From positions 16,831,050 to 16,895,049 of the forward strand of contig NC_048541.1 of the NCBI RefSeq assembly GCF_902806685.2: a stretch of 64,000 bases of DNA, in the 5' to 3' direction. The notes under the pieces are model-generated. The model had not been told where the DNA came from. It did no database searches and worked only from the letters and a program-made list of their open reading frames with translations. Shown here piece by piece: positions 12,617 to 21,500 of this stretch (the stretch's first letter is position 1; every line of letters begins with the position of its first letter). The position numbers and the translations under genes were made by a program. This DNA is from Maniola hyperantus. Taxonomy: Eukaryota; Arthropoda; Insecta; Lepidoptera; Nymphalidae.

Positions 12617-14280
12617 CTTGGACGATTTAACCTAAGGACGCGCCTCGCATGATTATTCCCCTCTGTCAATAGTAATGGATTTTTAATCCACTGCGTTTAT
12701 AAACACTGTTTGCGGAATCGATTTTGTCATTGTCAAAATCGTTTTCGATGTGTGACGACGTCTTACACGCTGGGTGAAAAATGCCTGTTTGTGCCGTTAG
12801 TGAGTGCAAGAACAAATCAAACACATCAAATTTACAAAAAGATGGAATTTTATTTCATAAGTACCTAAGTATTTTTGGTGTAATAAACGCTTTCTATAAA
12901 TTAAATTACATAAATTATTATAATAAAATAACAATCGAGAACTTTACCGATTCAGTAATTGAGTACGTGATAATTCGGTAGAAACGAGTCACACTCCTCA
13001 CGAGACTATATTTTGTTTTTTCTAAACAATTGCAACCCTCGATATATACAAATTAGGTTAAAATTTGAATACGCGTGAACAGCATGAAATTACGTAGTAG
13101 TACGATAGTGATTGCGGTTCGATTATCGATATCGATGAAAACATTTTCTTTATTATTAACGACTAAATTACCGTCTTCAAGTCAAGTAAAGAATAGTTAT
13201 TATTAATTACCACAATTTTTTCGCTACCTATACTTGTAATAAAACTGGTCGATTTCTGTGATTTCACGTACTTAATACATTTAAAAAAAAAATTAAAGCA
13301 ACGCAATTTTAGTGATAGGCGCGAAACGGGGTAGGGTGTCTCTGAACTGGGTAATATGTAGCTAAAAGGTGTACCTTTCTCAAGGATGAGGATCAGGTAA
13401 TAATTTATCATAATCGTTTTATTTTTACAGATTTCCTAAAGACGCCCACTTTAAAATGAAGTGGGCACAATTGTGCGATCGAAAACGTAGTTGAGAACCT
13501 ACCCGCACAAGTACTATCTGTTCGGCGCACTTTGATTCGTCCCAATTTGAATGTTTGCCTAATAAACGTCGCAAATTAGTCTGTCATGCCATACCAACAT
13601 TGCTTTTAGCAGATACCGTAAGTGTTTCCATATTATGTGTTTACATGTAAAATTTGAAACAATTTTTGAGGGTGTCTGACTGTCTGTCTTTTTGTGTTAC
13701 GCTTTAACAACCTACTATGATGAATAATTAACATTTTCACTATCGAAATTTTAAATGAAAATTTCGTTATATAAAAAAATACAAAAGATTAAAAATGATA
13801 TAAAATAAGTAAAAAAGTATGTGCATATTTTTTAAATAAATATTTTTCTTATTTTTACGTTGCATTATTAGTTTTTGGGATAATTACCTATTAAGTGAGG
13901 TGAATGTATGCAAGAATACGGTACGCTGACCAAACACTGGTTTTAAGTAATTAAATACGAGTAATAAATTCTTACTTCTACTTTTGTTTCTGAAAAACTA
14001 TCGATATATTTTAAAATATCGATACGGTAGCATCGCAAATCAATTTGACTGTCTTACACTCGTAATGTCTTTGTATGTTGATGTATATAACTTATTAGTG
14101 TGCGTAAAATGTAGTAGTGTTGAAGATTTAGATATGTGTGTGTTAATAATGACACAAAACTTTGTTGAGTGAGTGTGTCAAGTTGTCTATGTAGTGTTTC
14201 CTCGTCCCGCACCAAAAGTGACAGAAATTTTTATTCGTAATATTAGGCGCGTTACAAGTCCATAGGTTAAATCGTCCAAG
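12617..14280 (+). mobile_element. P-element-like transposon, internally deleted
   Basis: The ends are inverted repeats of 23 bp with one mismatch (CTTGGACGATTTAACCTAAG... at the left). An exact 8-bp duplication ATCACGGG flanks it (12609-12616 and 14281-14288). The 8-bp target duplication together with an internal THAP domain points to the P superfamily, whose transposases start with a THAP DNA-binding domain. Nothing resembling the catalytic part of a P transposase remains between 13618 and 14250, so it is a non-autonomous derivative that kept only the first two exons. Confidence 0.8.
12781..13617 (+). pseudogene. THAP DNA-binding domain exons of a P-like transposase
   Basis: Exon 1 (12781-12860) begins MPVCAVSECKNKS and ends at a GTACCT donor. 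Exon 2 (13431-13617) follows a TTTTTACAG acceptor and ends at a GTAAGT donor. Spliced, they give a THAP (C2CH zinc) domain: the N-terminal C-x4-C, then FPKDAHFKMKWAQLC, then ICSAHFDSSQFE with the second zinc pair C-x2-H, and finally AIPTLLL. The reading phase fits across the intron. One in-frame TGA (13492-13494) lies just before EPTRTSTIC, where THAP domains normally have the conserved tryptophan of the WxP motif; TGG to TGA is a single change. The rest of the transposase is missing. P transposases use this domain to bind subterminal DNA. Confidence 0.85.
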
Positions 14281-14670
14281 ATCACGGGTCTCGACACTGA
14301 ATGGGACAAATTCATATTCGGAGCCTAGACCCCTGTATTTGCATGTTTTGGCTTTTTCAGCCGTTATTTACTTGTTTTCACATAGAAAACGTATAATACA
14401 AATATTGTTGATCGGTTAATACAAATAAATGACTACTAAACAATTGTCGTGTTATCGCTATCTCATACGCGGTTACACAGTATACTTCAATGTACCTTTA
14501 TTACTCTATCTACGTTAGTAGGTAATTTCTTGGAACCATAGATAATACACTACAGAAGCACATTGAACCATCATAGTTTGTCGAAAAAAAAGTTGAAAAT
14601 AATGGAGGGCGCTACTTGCTTACATGGTACTATATAATAATAATCATCTTTATTTCAGATTTTATTATAA

Positions 14671-14708
14671 AGGCCTACGCAGACCGGGACGGCAAGGCAA
14701 GGGATTTT
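14671..14708 (+). repeat. Left 38-bp terminal inverted repeat of Harbinger element
   Basis: It is an exact reverse complement of 17557-17594. The TAA target duplication lies immediately outside. Confidence 0.95.
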
Positions 14709-14774
14709 AATTTTTACTAATGGACATTCAACCGTACTGGTACAGAAATACGACATAAATTGCTATGCTTTAAA

Positions 14775-14882
14775 ATGATGCCGTGGCATTGAAAGGGATT
14801 TTATCGCAACACGCGCCACAGGCTCCCGTGGCGGGATGCCGTGGCATACTGCGGTAGGCAACGGCATGCCACGGACTCCGGC
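14775..14882. promoter_or_regulatory. Left subterminal TGCCGTGGCA motif cluster
   Basis: Several copies of the near-palindrome TGCCGTGGCA occur here (about 14780, 14837 and, inverted, 14866). A matching cluster lies near the right end at 17475-17525. Clustered short motifs just inside both ends of a Harbinger element are likely binding sites for the element's DNA-binding protein or transposase. This role is inferred from position and repetition. Confidence 0.55.
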
Positions 14883-15031
14883 GCTCGTAGTGATATACTG
14901 CGGGGTGCGGCGGCGGGAGTAGAGAAGCGGGGAATGCACACCAATATTGACCATCCATTTGCGCCCGCGTCTTTGACGACTGTGCTACGTGATTTTTTCG
15001 GAGACCAGTTTTTTACGTTTTTTATTCCAAC

Positions 15032-16884
15032 ATGGAGGAAAAATTAATAACTTTAGTTCAAGACTATGATTATTTATATAATATGTCATCAAAACATTAT
15101 ATGAACACTCAAATGAAGAACAATGCGTGGAAAAGAATTGGAATAGAAATGAATAAAACAGGTAAGTAAATATTTTTGCACTATAATTATATTTTAAGAT
15201 TTAACACAGTATTAATGTCTATTTACAATATCGTTTTGCCATGGAATAGAGCCCTCATCAGACCTAAAGTAATCTTTAAACATCTCCCGTACTGTCATAC
15301 CATCTAATGCATTGTTCATATTATTATCGTTTTCTAAATTAATGCTTACACTTGCTATATTTTGGCTTTCTGTGCTTGTACCACCTATGATGAAATTGTG
15401 TAAGCAAGTACATGCTAAAATGATATTATCAACATATTTTGGTTGAACCTGAATTCCTTTTTGACATAATTCGAAACGTTCTTGAAGTATACCAAATGCA
15501 TTTTCGACGATACGCCTGGCTCTACTCAAACGATAATTGTATATTTTCATTGCTTCATCTGTCAATCGATCGCCACTAAATGGTCTCATAATGTTTGTGG
15601 TTAACGGAAAAGCCTCGTCTGCTACAAAAACATACGGCAACTCAAGATCAGTCCTCGGTAAACGTTTTTTTGGGGGAATATCGAGGGCATTAGAAGTCAA
15701 TTTTTTTCCAAATATTGAGTTTTGCATTATACCTCCATCACTATTTCGTCCATATGATCCTACATCTGCAATCACAAATTTATAATTTGCATCCACAACC
15801 GCTAGTAGTACGATACTGAAAAACTTTTTATAGTTTATGTAGAGACTTCCACTATTGCGAGGTGCTTTTATCCTGAAATGTTTACCATCTATTGCACCGA
15901 TGCAGTTCGGGAAATTCCATTTTTCATCAAATTCCATCGCGATTCGCGTCCATTTTTCCCTTGTTGGTTTTGGCATAACACTAGGTCTTAGGACATTCCA
16001 AATGACTCGGCAAGTTTCATGTACGATAGAGCGCACTGTACTAAACCCCATGCGATAGCTGTAACCTAGAGACTTGAAGCTACTTCCCGTGATCAAAAAT
16101 CTGAAAGATAATATACCATTTTACCTGCTTATGTTTTGTTTTAGGTGAAGAATGCCAGAAAATATGGGGTAATATACGTAATAATTTTAGGAAAGCTCTG
16201 AATAACAGAAAAACAAAGAGTGGTGACCCGTACACAAAGCGACGCCCTATCAAGTTTGAAAAAGAGCTGGAGTTTTTGAAAAAATTCATTCAGCACAGAA
16301 AACAAACCTCGAATCTGGACTCCTCTTCAGAGGATACGCAGACTTCTTTCGCAGAATCCGCTGTCAATGATAATGATGAACGTTCAGTTTCGCGAATGAC
16401 CAATGATTCACACCATTCCTTAATAAGACCAGAACCTACAACAACTGCTGAAATACTAAATAAATACATTGAATCGAAAAAGGAGGTGGACCCCATTGAT
16501 TCGTTCTTTCAAACAATGGCTGCCACAGTAAAAAAACTACCAGAAAGAGTGCAGGTCCAAATAAAGAGACAAATATTTAATGTGGTAACTGACGCCGAAT
16601 TAAAATACATAGAGGGAACTCCAGCTCCAACATCTGAAGATGTCTCTAGCTATGAAACCACCTCAGGCTCTGGTTATGAAGCTGCTTCGGGGTCTGGCTA
16701 TGGAACCGCCTCAGGCTCTGGTTATGAAGCTGCTTCGGGGTCTGGCTATGGAACTGCCTCAGGCTCTGGTTATGAAGCTGTTTCACGGTCTGTTTATGGT
16801 ACCGCCTCTGGCCCTGGCTATGAAGCTGCTTCAGGGTCTGGCTACAAAACTGCAGTTTCTGAATACGAAACTAATCTAAACTAG
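15032..16884 (+). CDS. MADF/BESS protein of the Harbinger element (two exons)
   Basis: Exon 1 (15032-15161) starts MEEKLITLVQDYDYLYNM and ends at GTAAGT. Exon 2 (16145-16884) follows a TTTTAG acceptor. Phase is kept and the product is about 289 residues. The N-terminal 90 residues form a MADF (Myb/SANT-like) domain split by the intron: WKRIGIEMNKTGEE then IWGNIRNNFRKAL, with SGDPYTKRRP. A BESS motif follows around residues 165-205 (DPIDSFFQTMAATVKKLPER). The tail is a repeat of SGSGYEAA and SGSGYGTA units. PIF/Harbinger elements need a second DNA-binding protein that brings the transposase to DNA and the nucleus; this gene fills that position. Its intron contains the transposase's main exon on the other strand. 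Confidence 0.88.
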
Positions 16885-17383
16885 TAGGTACTCTAAATTA
16901 AGTAAAAACAAATAAAGATCCAGGGATTATCAGTGAGAAGGTTTATCAGTGCAAAAACTTGAAAATCGTTATTATGTGTCTACAATACATGATTGTACTT
17001 GGCAAAAAATATTGTTTTTTTTTTTTAATTTAATAAAAGAAGAAAAAATAAAACTTATACAATCATTTAACTACCCACCTCAAACACAAGGATAATCTCT
17101 GATCGGCTTCAATGGGGTTGCGAAAATTGGTCCTCTGTTTTTCGATATATGGTCGACATATATTCAACAGTGCTTGAAATTTCTCATAATCCATTCTATG
17201 ATAGTCATAAAATTTTTGCACGTCGTATTTTAAATCATTAAATAAATTATTGAATTCACCCTTTGATTCCCTTTCTTTCCATAAATTATCAACCCAAAAT
17301 CTTCTTCTATCCCTATTATTAGCCTGTGCACCTTCTTCTTCATCTGCAATAATCGATATCAACACCAAATCCCAATCTACCAT
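15212..17383 (-). CDS. PIF/Harbinger DDE transposase (two exons)
   Basis: Exon 1 is 17383-17079 (MVDWDLVLISIIADEEE start, GTGGGT donor). Exon 2 is 16100-15212 after a TTTCAG acceptor. The joint restores arginine in phase and gives about 397 residues. The N-terminal part has the RRFWV...LFNDLKYDVQKFYDYHRM region typical of HARBI1-like proteins. The catalytic DDE_Tnp_4 domain shows IGAIDGKHF, VIADVGSYGR, FVADEAFPL and RARRIVENAFGIL, supplying the acidic triad and the final glutamate. An upstream in-frame ATG at 17407 is possible, but the second ATG fits family length better. The intron contains exon 2 of the MADF gene on the opposite strand, so the two genes are interlocked. Confidence 0.92.
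16637..16862 (+). repeat. Coding 36-bp tandem repeat (SGSGYEAA / SGSGYGTA)
   Basis: About six 36-bp units, alternating in a 72-bp higher-order pattern, encode a Ser-Gly-Tyr-Ala tail at the end of the MADF protein. The repeat stays in frame until the stop at 16884. Low-complexity tyrosine/glycine/serine tails can promote self-association; that function is speculative here. Confidence 0.8.
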
Positions 17384-17464
17384 TTTAAAACTGAGGCACA
17401 CCAACACTCGATCAAACGCAACTGAAGACTAAAAGTGTATCAGGCAGCAGGAGTCGCTGAGGCG

Positions 17465-17594
17465 TGCTTTGTCGTGCCGCGGCACGCCGTGGCATGCCGT
17501 GGCAAAGTGCTGGAATGCCGCGGTATCTAAGCGGCCAGTGTGCGCTGACTCACGGCAAAATCCCTTGCCTTGCCGTCCCGGTCTGCGTAGGCCT
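17465..17594. repeat. Right subterminal motifs and 38-bp terminal repeat
   Basis: TGCCGCGGCA and TGCCGTGGCA-type motifs occur several times between 17475 and 17525, mirroring the left end. The right 38-bp terminal inverted repeat occupies 17557-17594 and the TAA duplication follows. Confidence 0.85.
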
Positions 17595-17840
17595 TAAGTA
17601 TTGATATTACATCCATTTTGTTAGTAATAAAATTAATTGTTAATGACTATGTTAGTAAGTAGGCTGTTTTATGAACCATTTTAGTTGTCTAGGAATCTAC
17701 CACCCATGAGACAGAGTGCATGTGCAAACCAACCCATAAATGGATTATATCTAGTTTTTCAGATAGTTTTTATAGTTTGAACTGTAAATGTTTGATCCTT
17801 TTAATATCATGATAAAAGTTTTATATGATTGTGTGGATAG

Positions 17841-17925
17841 TCTAGTGATTAAAATTTAAATGTTCGACCCATCTCGAGGTCCTGGGTTTGATTTCCAGGT
17901 CGGGTCAAAAATTGTTAGGCGTTGA
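17841..17925 (+). repeat. tRNA-like SINE head
   Basis: The sequence holds an A-box-like 'tagtctagtgatta' and, about 45 bp downstream, a B-box-like 'gggtttgatttcc', followed by 'aggtcgggtc' that can pair back toward 'tgttcgaccc'. This is the internal RNA polymerase III promoter arrangement of a tRNA-derived SINE. No intact tRNA cloverleaf was found, so it is not called a tRNA gene. Confidence 0.5.
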
Positions 17926-17975
17926 GTTTTGTAACCCTCGGTAATTTCAAATTTAAGAAATGTTAATCCAACAGA

Positions 17976-18278
17976 ATGGCTTTAATTGAAAAGCCTGCAA
18001 TAGCTGCAAAAAGAGAACACTACCTAAAGTGTATTTTAGAAAACAGAAAATTGCTTCAAAATAATATTATTTATTTAGATGAAAGTTATATCCATTCTTT
18101 ATACAAAGTTAGAAAGTGTATTAAAAAAATGCAGTTTTTGACGGATCGCACACAGTCCACAGATCAAGATCAGTTCTGTTTCCCAGGAGTTTTACAATAC
18201 GGCGAACAGTACTTTAAAGTTACTTTGACCCCATGGTCGCTTTCGCCCCGGGTGATTTTAATCTTTATTAAAATGTAA
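17976..18278 (+). pseudogene. Transposase fragment (Tc1-like / DDE_3)
   Basis: A 100-codon frame contains REHYLKCILENRKL and NNIIYLDESYIHS, matching the central region of DDE_3-type transposases, where the YLDE-[ST]-[WY]-[IV]-H motif carries a catalytic aspartate. The frame then loses similarity and stops. It is a short relic without terminal repeats. Confidence 0.6.
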
Positions 18279-18584
18279 TGGATTTCTTTTATTGCCTGAA
18301 ATAAAATGATTTATTTATTTATTATTATAAAGACTATGAAGGAACAGAGTTGCGTCCCGAAGTCTGAGTCCGCAGCGCAGCGCAGAGGCGAAGAGGCGAA
18401 GAGCGCACCGAGCGTGACACGGAGAGGGAGCAAAGGGAAATGAAAGTAGTCATAAAGCTTTCAGTTTATTATTTAAACAAATATCACTTTTATTTACAAC
18501 CAAAGCAATCACAAATGTATAAAGTAATCATAATCACCTAGAACTACTTAACAGATGGGAATATTTACAAGTGTGTGTGAACGG
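18279..18584 (-). other. Probable Mob2 3' UTR and downstream DNA
   Basis: This lies just downstream of the Mob2 stop codon (minus strand). AATAAA signals occur on the minus strand near 18488 and 18466, suitable for transcript 3'-end formation. No other feature was recognised. Confidence 0.55.
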
Positions 18585-21500
18585 TCACGCGTCGCCGAGG
18601 CGCAGCGCCGCCTCCAGGTCGCGCAGCACGTCCGTCTCCTTGGCGTCCAGCAGCGCGAAGCGGCGGTCGAGCGCCGTGAGGTGCGCGAACGTGAGGTGCA
18701 GGTGCGCGTGCAGGCGCAGCAGCGCCAGCTCGCGGAAGTGCGCGGCGTACAGGTGCGCCACCACGTGGAACAGCAGGCGCACCACGCGCCGCACCGCCGC
18801 GCCGAAGTGCGGCGGGAACTCGTTCGCGTACTTGGTGGGGAAGACGGCCTCGTCGTTGACGGTCTTCTGCGTGTAGGTCATGACGTAGTCGACGTACTGC
18901 GGCGCCGCCACGCGCGACTTCTTGCCGCGCTCGTCGAGCCACGCGTAGCTGCGCCCGCCCGGGCCCGTCATGTCGGCGCAGGCGGGCGCGCGCGCCGAGC
19001 AGAACTCCGACACGGCGCCGTACAGCAGGTTGACGTGCTCGAACAGCGCCAGCGCTGTAACGACAGCAGCACGACTCACTGGAGGTTCAGCCGAATATTG
19101 CATACTAAAATATCATTTCAGGGGGCCCGTAAACTTAAATAATTTGATTTGATTTGATTTGATTTGTAAATCCAGTTATATCTTGTACTTGAACAATAAA
19201 TACTAAAATTAGATAAATATTATAAAGTAACAAAAATATTTCATTTTTAATGTTCAGAATTAACTATTTACAATGGGGCCGATTCTCTTGTACACAATCT
19301 CTAAACTAAACTAAATTTAACAGGTCTAAATCTAGTGCTATCCTTTTGCGCAAGCAACATTATGAAAGGGATAGCAATAGATTTAGACGTGCCATTTTAG
19401 GTTAGTTTAGAGATTGTGTACAACGGAATTAGCCACATTATATAATTAAAACTATCTTATGGGAGTTACGGGATACCGCAAGGTCTTAGTTCGGGGCGAA
19501 CCACTAGTTTTACTAAACGACCACATCTGGCAGACTAGACAATTGATTTACGAACTCGTTTTCAGTAAATTACTCGGCTAAGTATGATTTACGATGTTTT
19601 TAAAAGGAAGTGTCTAGCTATATATAGTGCTGCTATACAGTGCTGCTATATAGTGCTGCTATATAGTGCTAGACTGCCACGAGTTATCGTTTTTTGAAAA
19701 TACTTTCCCTACCGCTAATGATTATGTTTTGATATAATTTTTAAAATTAGTTTTTAAAAAGCTAAATTAAATTAGTTATTAAATTAGTTTTTAAAGCTTT
19801 TAAAATTAGTTCCTAAGTAGGCATAAGTAACGTAGATAAAATGAGGGTTTTAGTTTGCCATATAAAAGTTTTGCGCCAATCCATACTTAATATTATAAAT
19901 GCGAAAGTCTATCTCTATCTAAAGACAGACGTCTGTCTGTTAGCTTTTCACGGCCCAACCGTTCAACCGATTTTGATGAAATTTGGTACAGAGTTAGCTT
20001 ATATCCCCGGGAAGTACATATCCTACTTTTCATCCCGGAAAATTGATGAGTTCCCACGGGATTTTTAAAAACCTAAATCCACGCGTACGAAGTCGCGGGC
20101 ATCAGCTAGTGTGATATATTTTGTAGATAGAGAGACTACAAAGATAAGAGTTGTATTTGATGCGTCACGTAAAGGTACTAATAATATTCCGCTGAATGCT
20201 CGCCCGACTTCATACATATGCCGGCAGAGCCGTATTATAATTATTGTTAAAAGATAGCTCATTAACATTACGCAATCGTCCCCACCGTCATTTTGAGACA
20301 ATAAAAGTGAATGCGGCGGTACGAGGAGATTATTATTCATTTGGCTTCGGCCAGAGGAAGTTCTCCGTGTGTGTCGTATTGTTTGTTTTGTTATCATTTT
20401 TGTTGTAACCTAATGTGGTTTTAGTTGTAAAAGGATATAGTACTAGGTTGTGAAAGGTTGCTGTGTGTTTGATGGTAGTGGCGTAATAGTGCGTGGAAGT
20501 GATCTAGACAGCTTGTTTATCTGGTGAGTCCTTTTGTATCGTTCCAATTTGTATTAGACAAACGTGATTGTTGTAGTTGATGTTAATTGAACTAATTGTG
20601 GTGTGCTAGGTTAGCTGGTTGGTCTGGGACCGGTATGGGTGGAGCCGGTCGCTAGGTAGGGACTTAGCTAGTGTTAGTTAGCATTGTCTAGTCTCATAGA
20701 AGACGTTGTTATCATGACTCATTATTATTGAGGTTAATTGTTAGATTTGTAAGATGATGTAATGGTGACAATCAATTACACAAACACAAAACTAAAGCTA
20801 CGCGAGCTCCAAACGCGCCCAGGTCTGAGAAGAACCCACAAATATGTGTGTGTGTGTGATACCTGCTGTGCGACGCGAGCCACTCGTTGTAGTCGAGGCC
20901 GTGCGGCAGCTCCACCAGCTGGCGCATGTCCAGCTCGGGCAGCTTGCGCTCCAGCAGAGCCTCCTGCAGGTACAGCTTGGGGTCTGAGGGTAGCGCATGT
21001 GTGTGTGATACCTACTGTGCGACGCGAGCCACTCGTTGTAGTCGAGGCCGTGCGGCAGCTCCACCAGCTGGCGCATGTCCAGCTCGGGCAGCTTGCGCTC
21101 CAGCAGAGCCTCCTGCAGGTACAGCTTGGGGTCTGAGGGTAGCGCATGTGTGTGTGATACCTACTGTGCGACGCGAGCCACTCGTTGTAGTCGAGGCCGT
21201 GCGGCAGCTCCACCAGCTGGCGCATGTCCAGCTCGGGCAGCTTGCGCTCCAGCAGAGCCTCCTGCAGGTACAGCTTGGGGTCTGAGGGTAGCGCATGTGT
21301 GTGTGATACCTACTGTGCGACGCGAGCCACTCGTTGTAGTCGAGGCCGTGCGGCAGCTCCACCAGCTGGCGCATGTCCAGCTCGGGCAGCTTGCGCTCCA
21401 GCAGAGCCTCCTGCAGGTACAGCTTGGGGTCTGAGGGTAGCGCATGTGTGTGTGATACCTACTGTGCGACGCGAGCCACTCGTTGTAGTCGAGGCCGTGC

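Larger units (their letters stand above)
12167..14362 (-). mobile_element. 5'-truncated LINE fragment, split by a P-like element
   Basis: The insertion is bracketed by a 10-bp duplication GTTATTTACT (12157-12166 and 14363-14372), which places it inside the older MITE. On the minus strand, after mentally skipping the P-like insertion, a frame near 12480-12600 reads GPSAIRLYKAIAKRLV then AIQRGNAASIFGT. I recognise this as the conserved C-terminal region downstream of reverse transcriptase in many invertebrate LINE polyproteins. Only about 0.5 kb of LINE remains, typical of 5' truncation during target-primed reverse transcription. The clade is not determined. Confidence 0.65.
7550..14514. mobile_element. 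MITE copy 2, split by two later insertions
   Basis: The same MITE as 4825-5163 starts at 7550 (CGTAGATAGAG) and is broken at 7628 by the gypsy element. It resumes at 12010-12166, is broken again by a LINE (12167-14362), and resumes to end at 14514 (...ATCTACG). Summing the pieces gives the length expected from copy 1. The order of insertion is therefore MITE first, then gypsy and LINE independently, then a P-like element inside the LINE. No target duplication is visible at its outer ends. Confidence 0.85.
14671..17594. mobile_element. PIF/Harbinger DNA transposon, apparently complete
   Basis: Perfect 38-bp inverted repeats (14671-14708 and 17557-17594, starting AGGCCTACGCAGACCGG) are flanked by the 3-bp duplication TAA (14668-14670 and 17595-17597), the hallmark of PIF/Harbinger insertion. 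It carries two protein genes, as members of this superfamily do: a DDE transposase and an accessory DNA-binding protein. The terminal repeats are identical and both genes are open apart from introns, so it may be recently active. Confidence 0.95.
19055..20842. other. Mob2 intron with several repeats
   Basis: This part of the intron carries a TTTGA microsatellite (19140-19166), a palindromic MITE (19275-19437), a 17-bp tandem (19610-19680), a dispersed-repeat copy (19880-20110) and a further dispersed repeat (about 20120-20760). No gene was recognised. Confidence 0.6.

Noticed and set aside
17841..17925. tRNA gene
   Set aside because: Only A- and B-box-like segments are seen, no complete cloverleaf or anticodon arm could be drawn, and the context is a repeat. 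Called a SINE head.
18555..19142. 195-codon plus-strand frame
   Set aside because: It is the complement of Mob2 exon 3. The minus-strand frame matches the Mob family and has proper splice sites.
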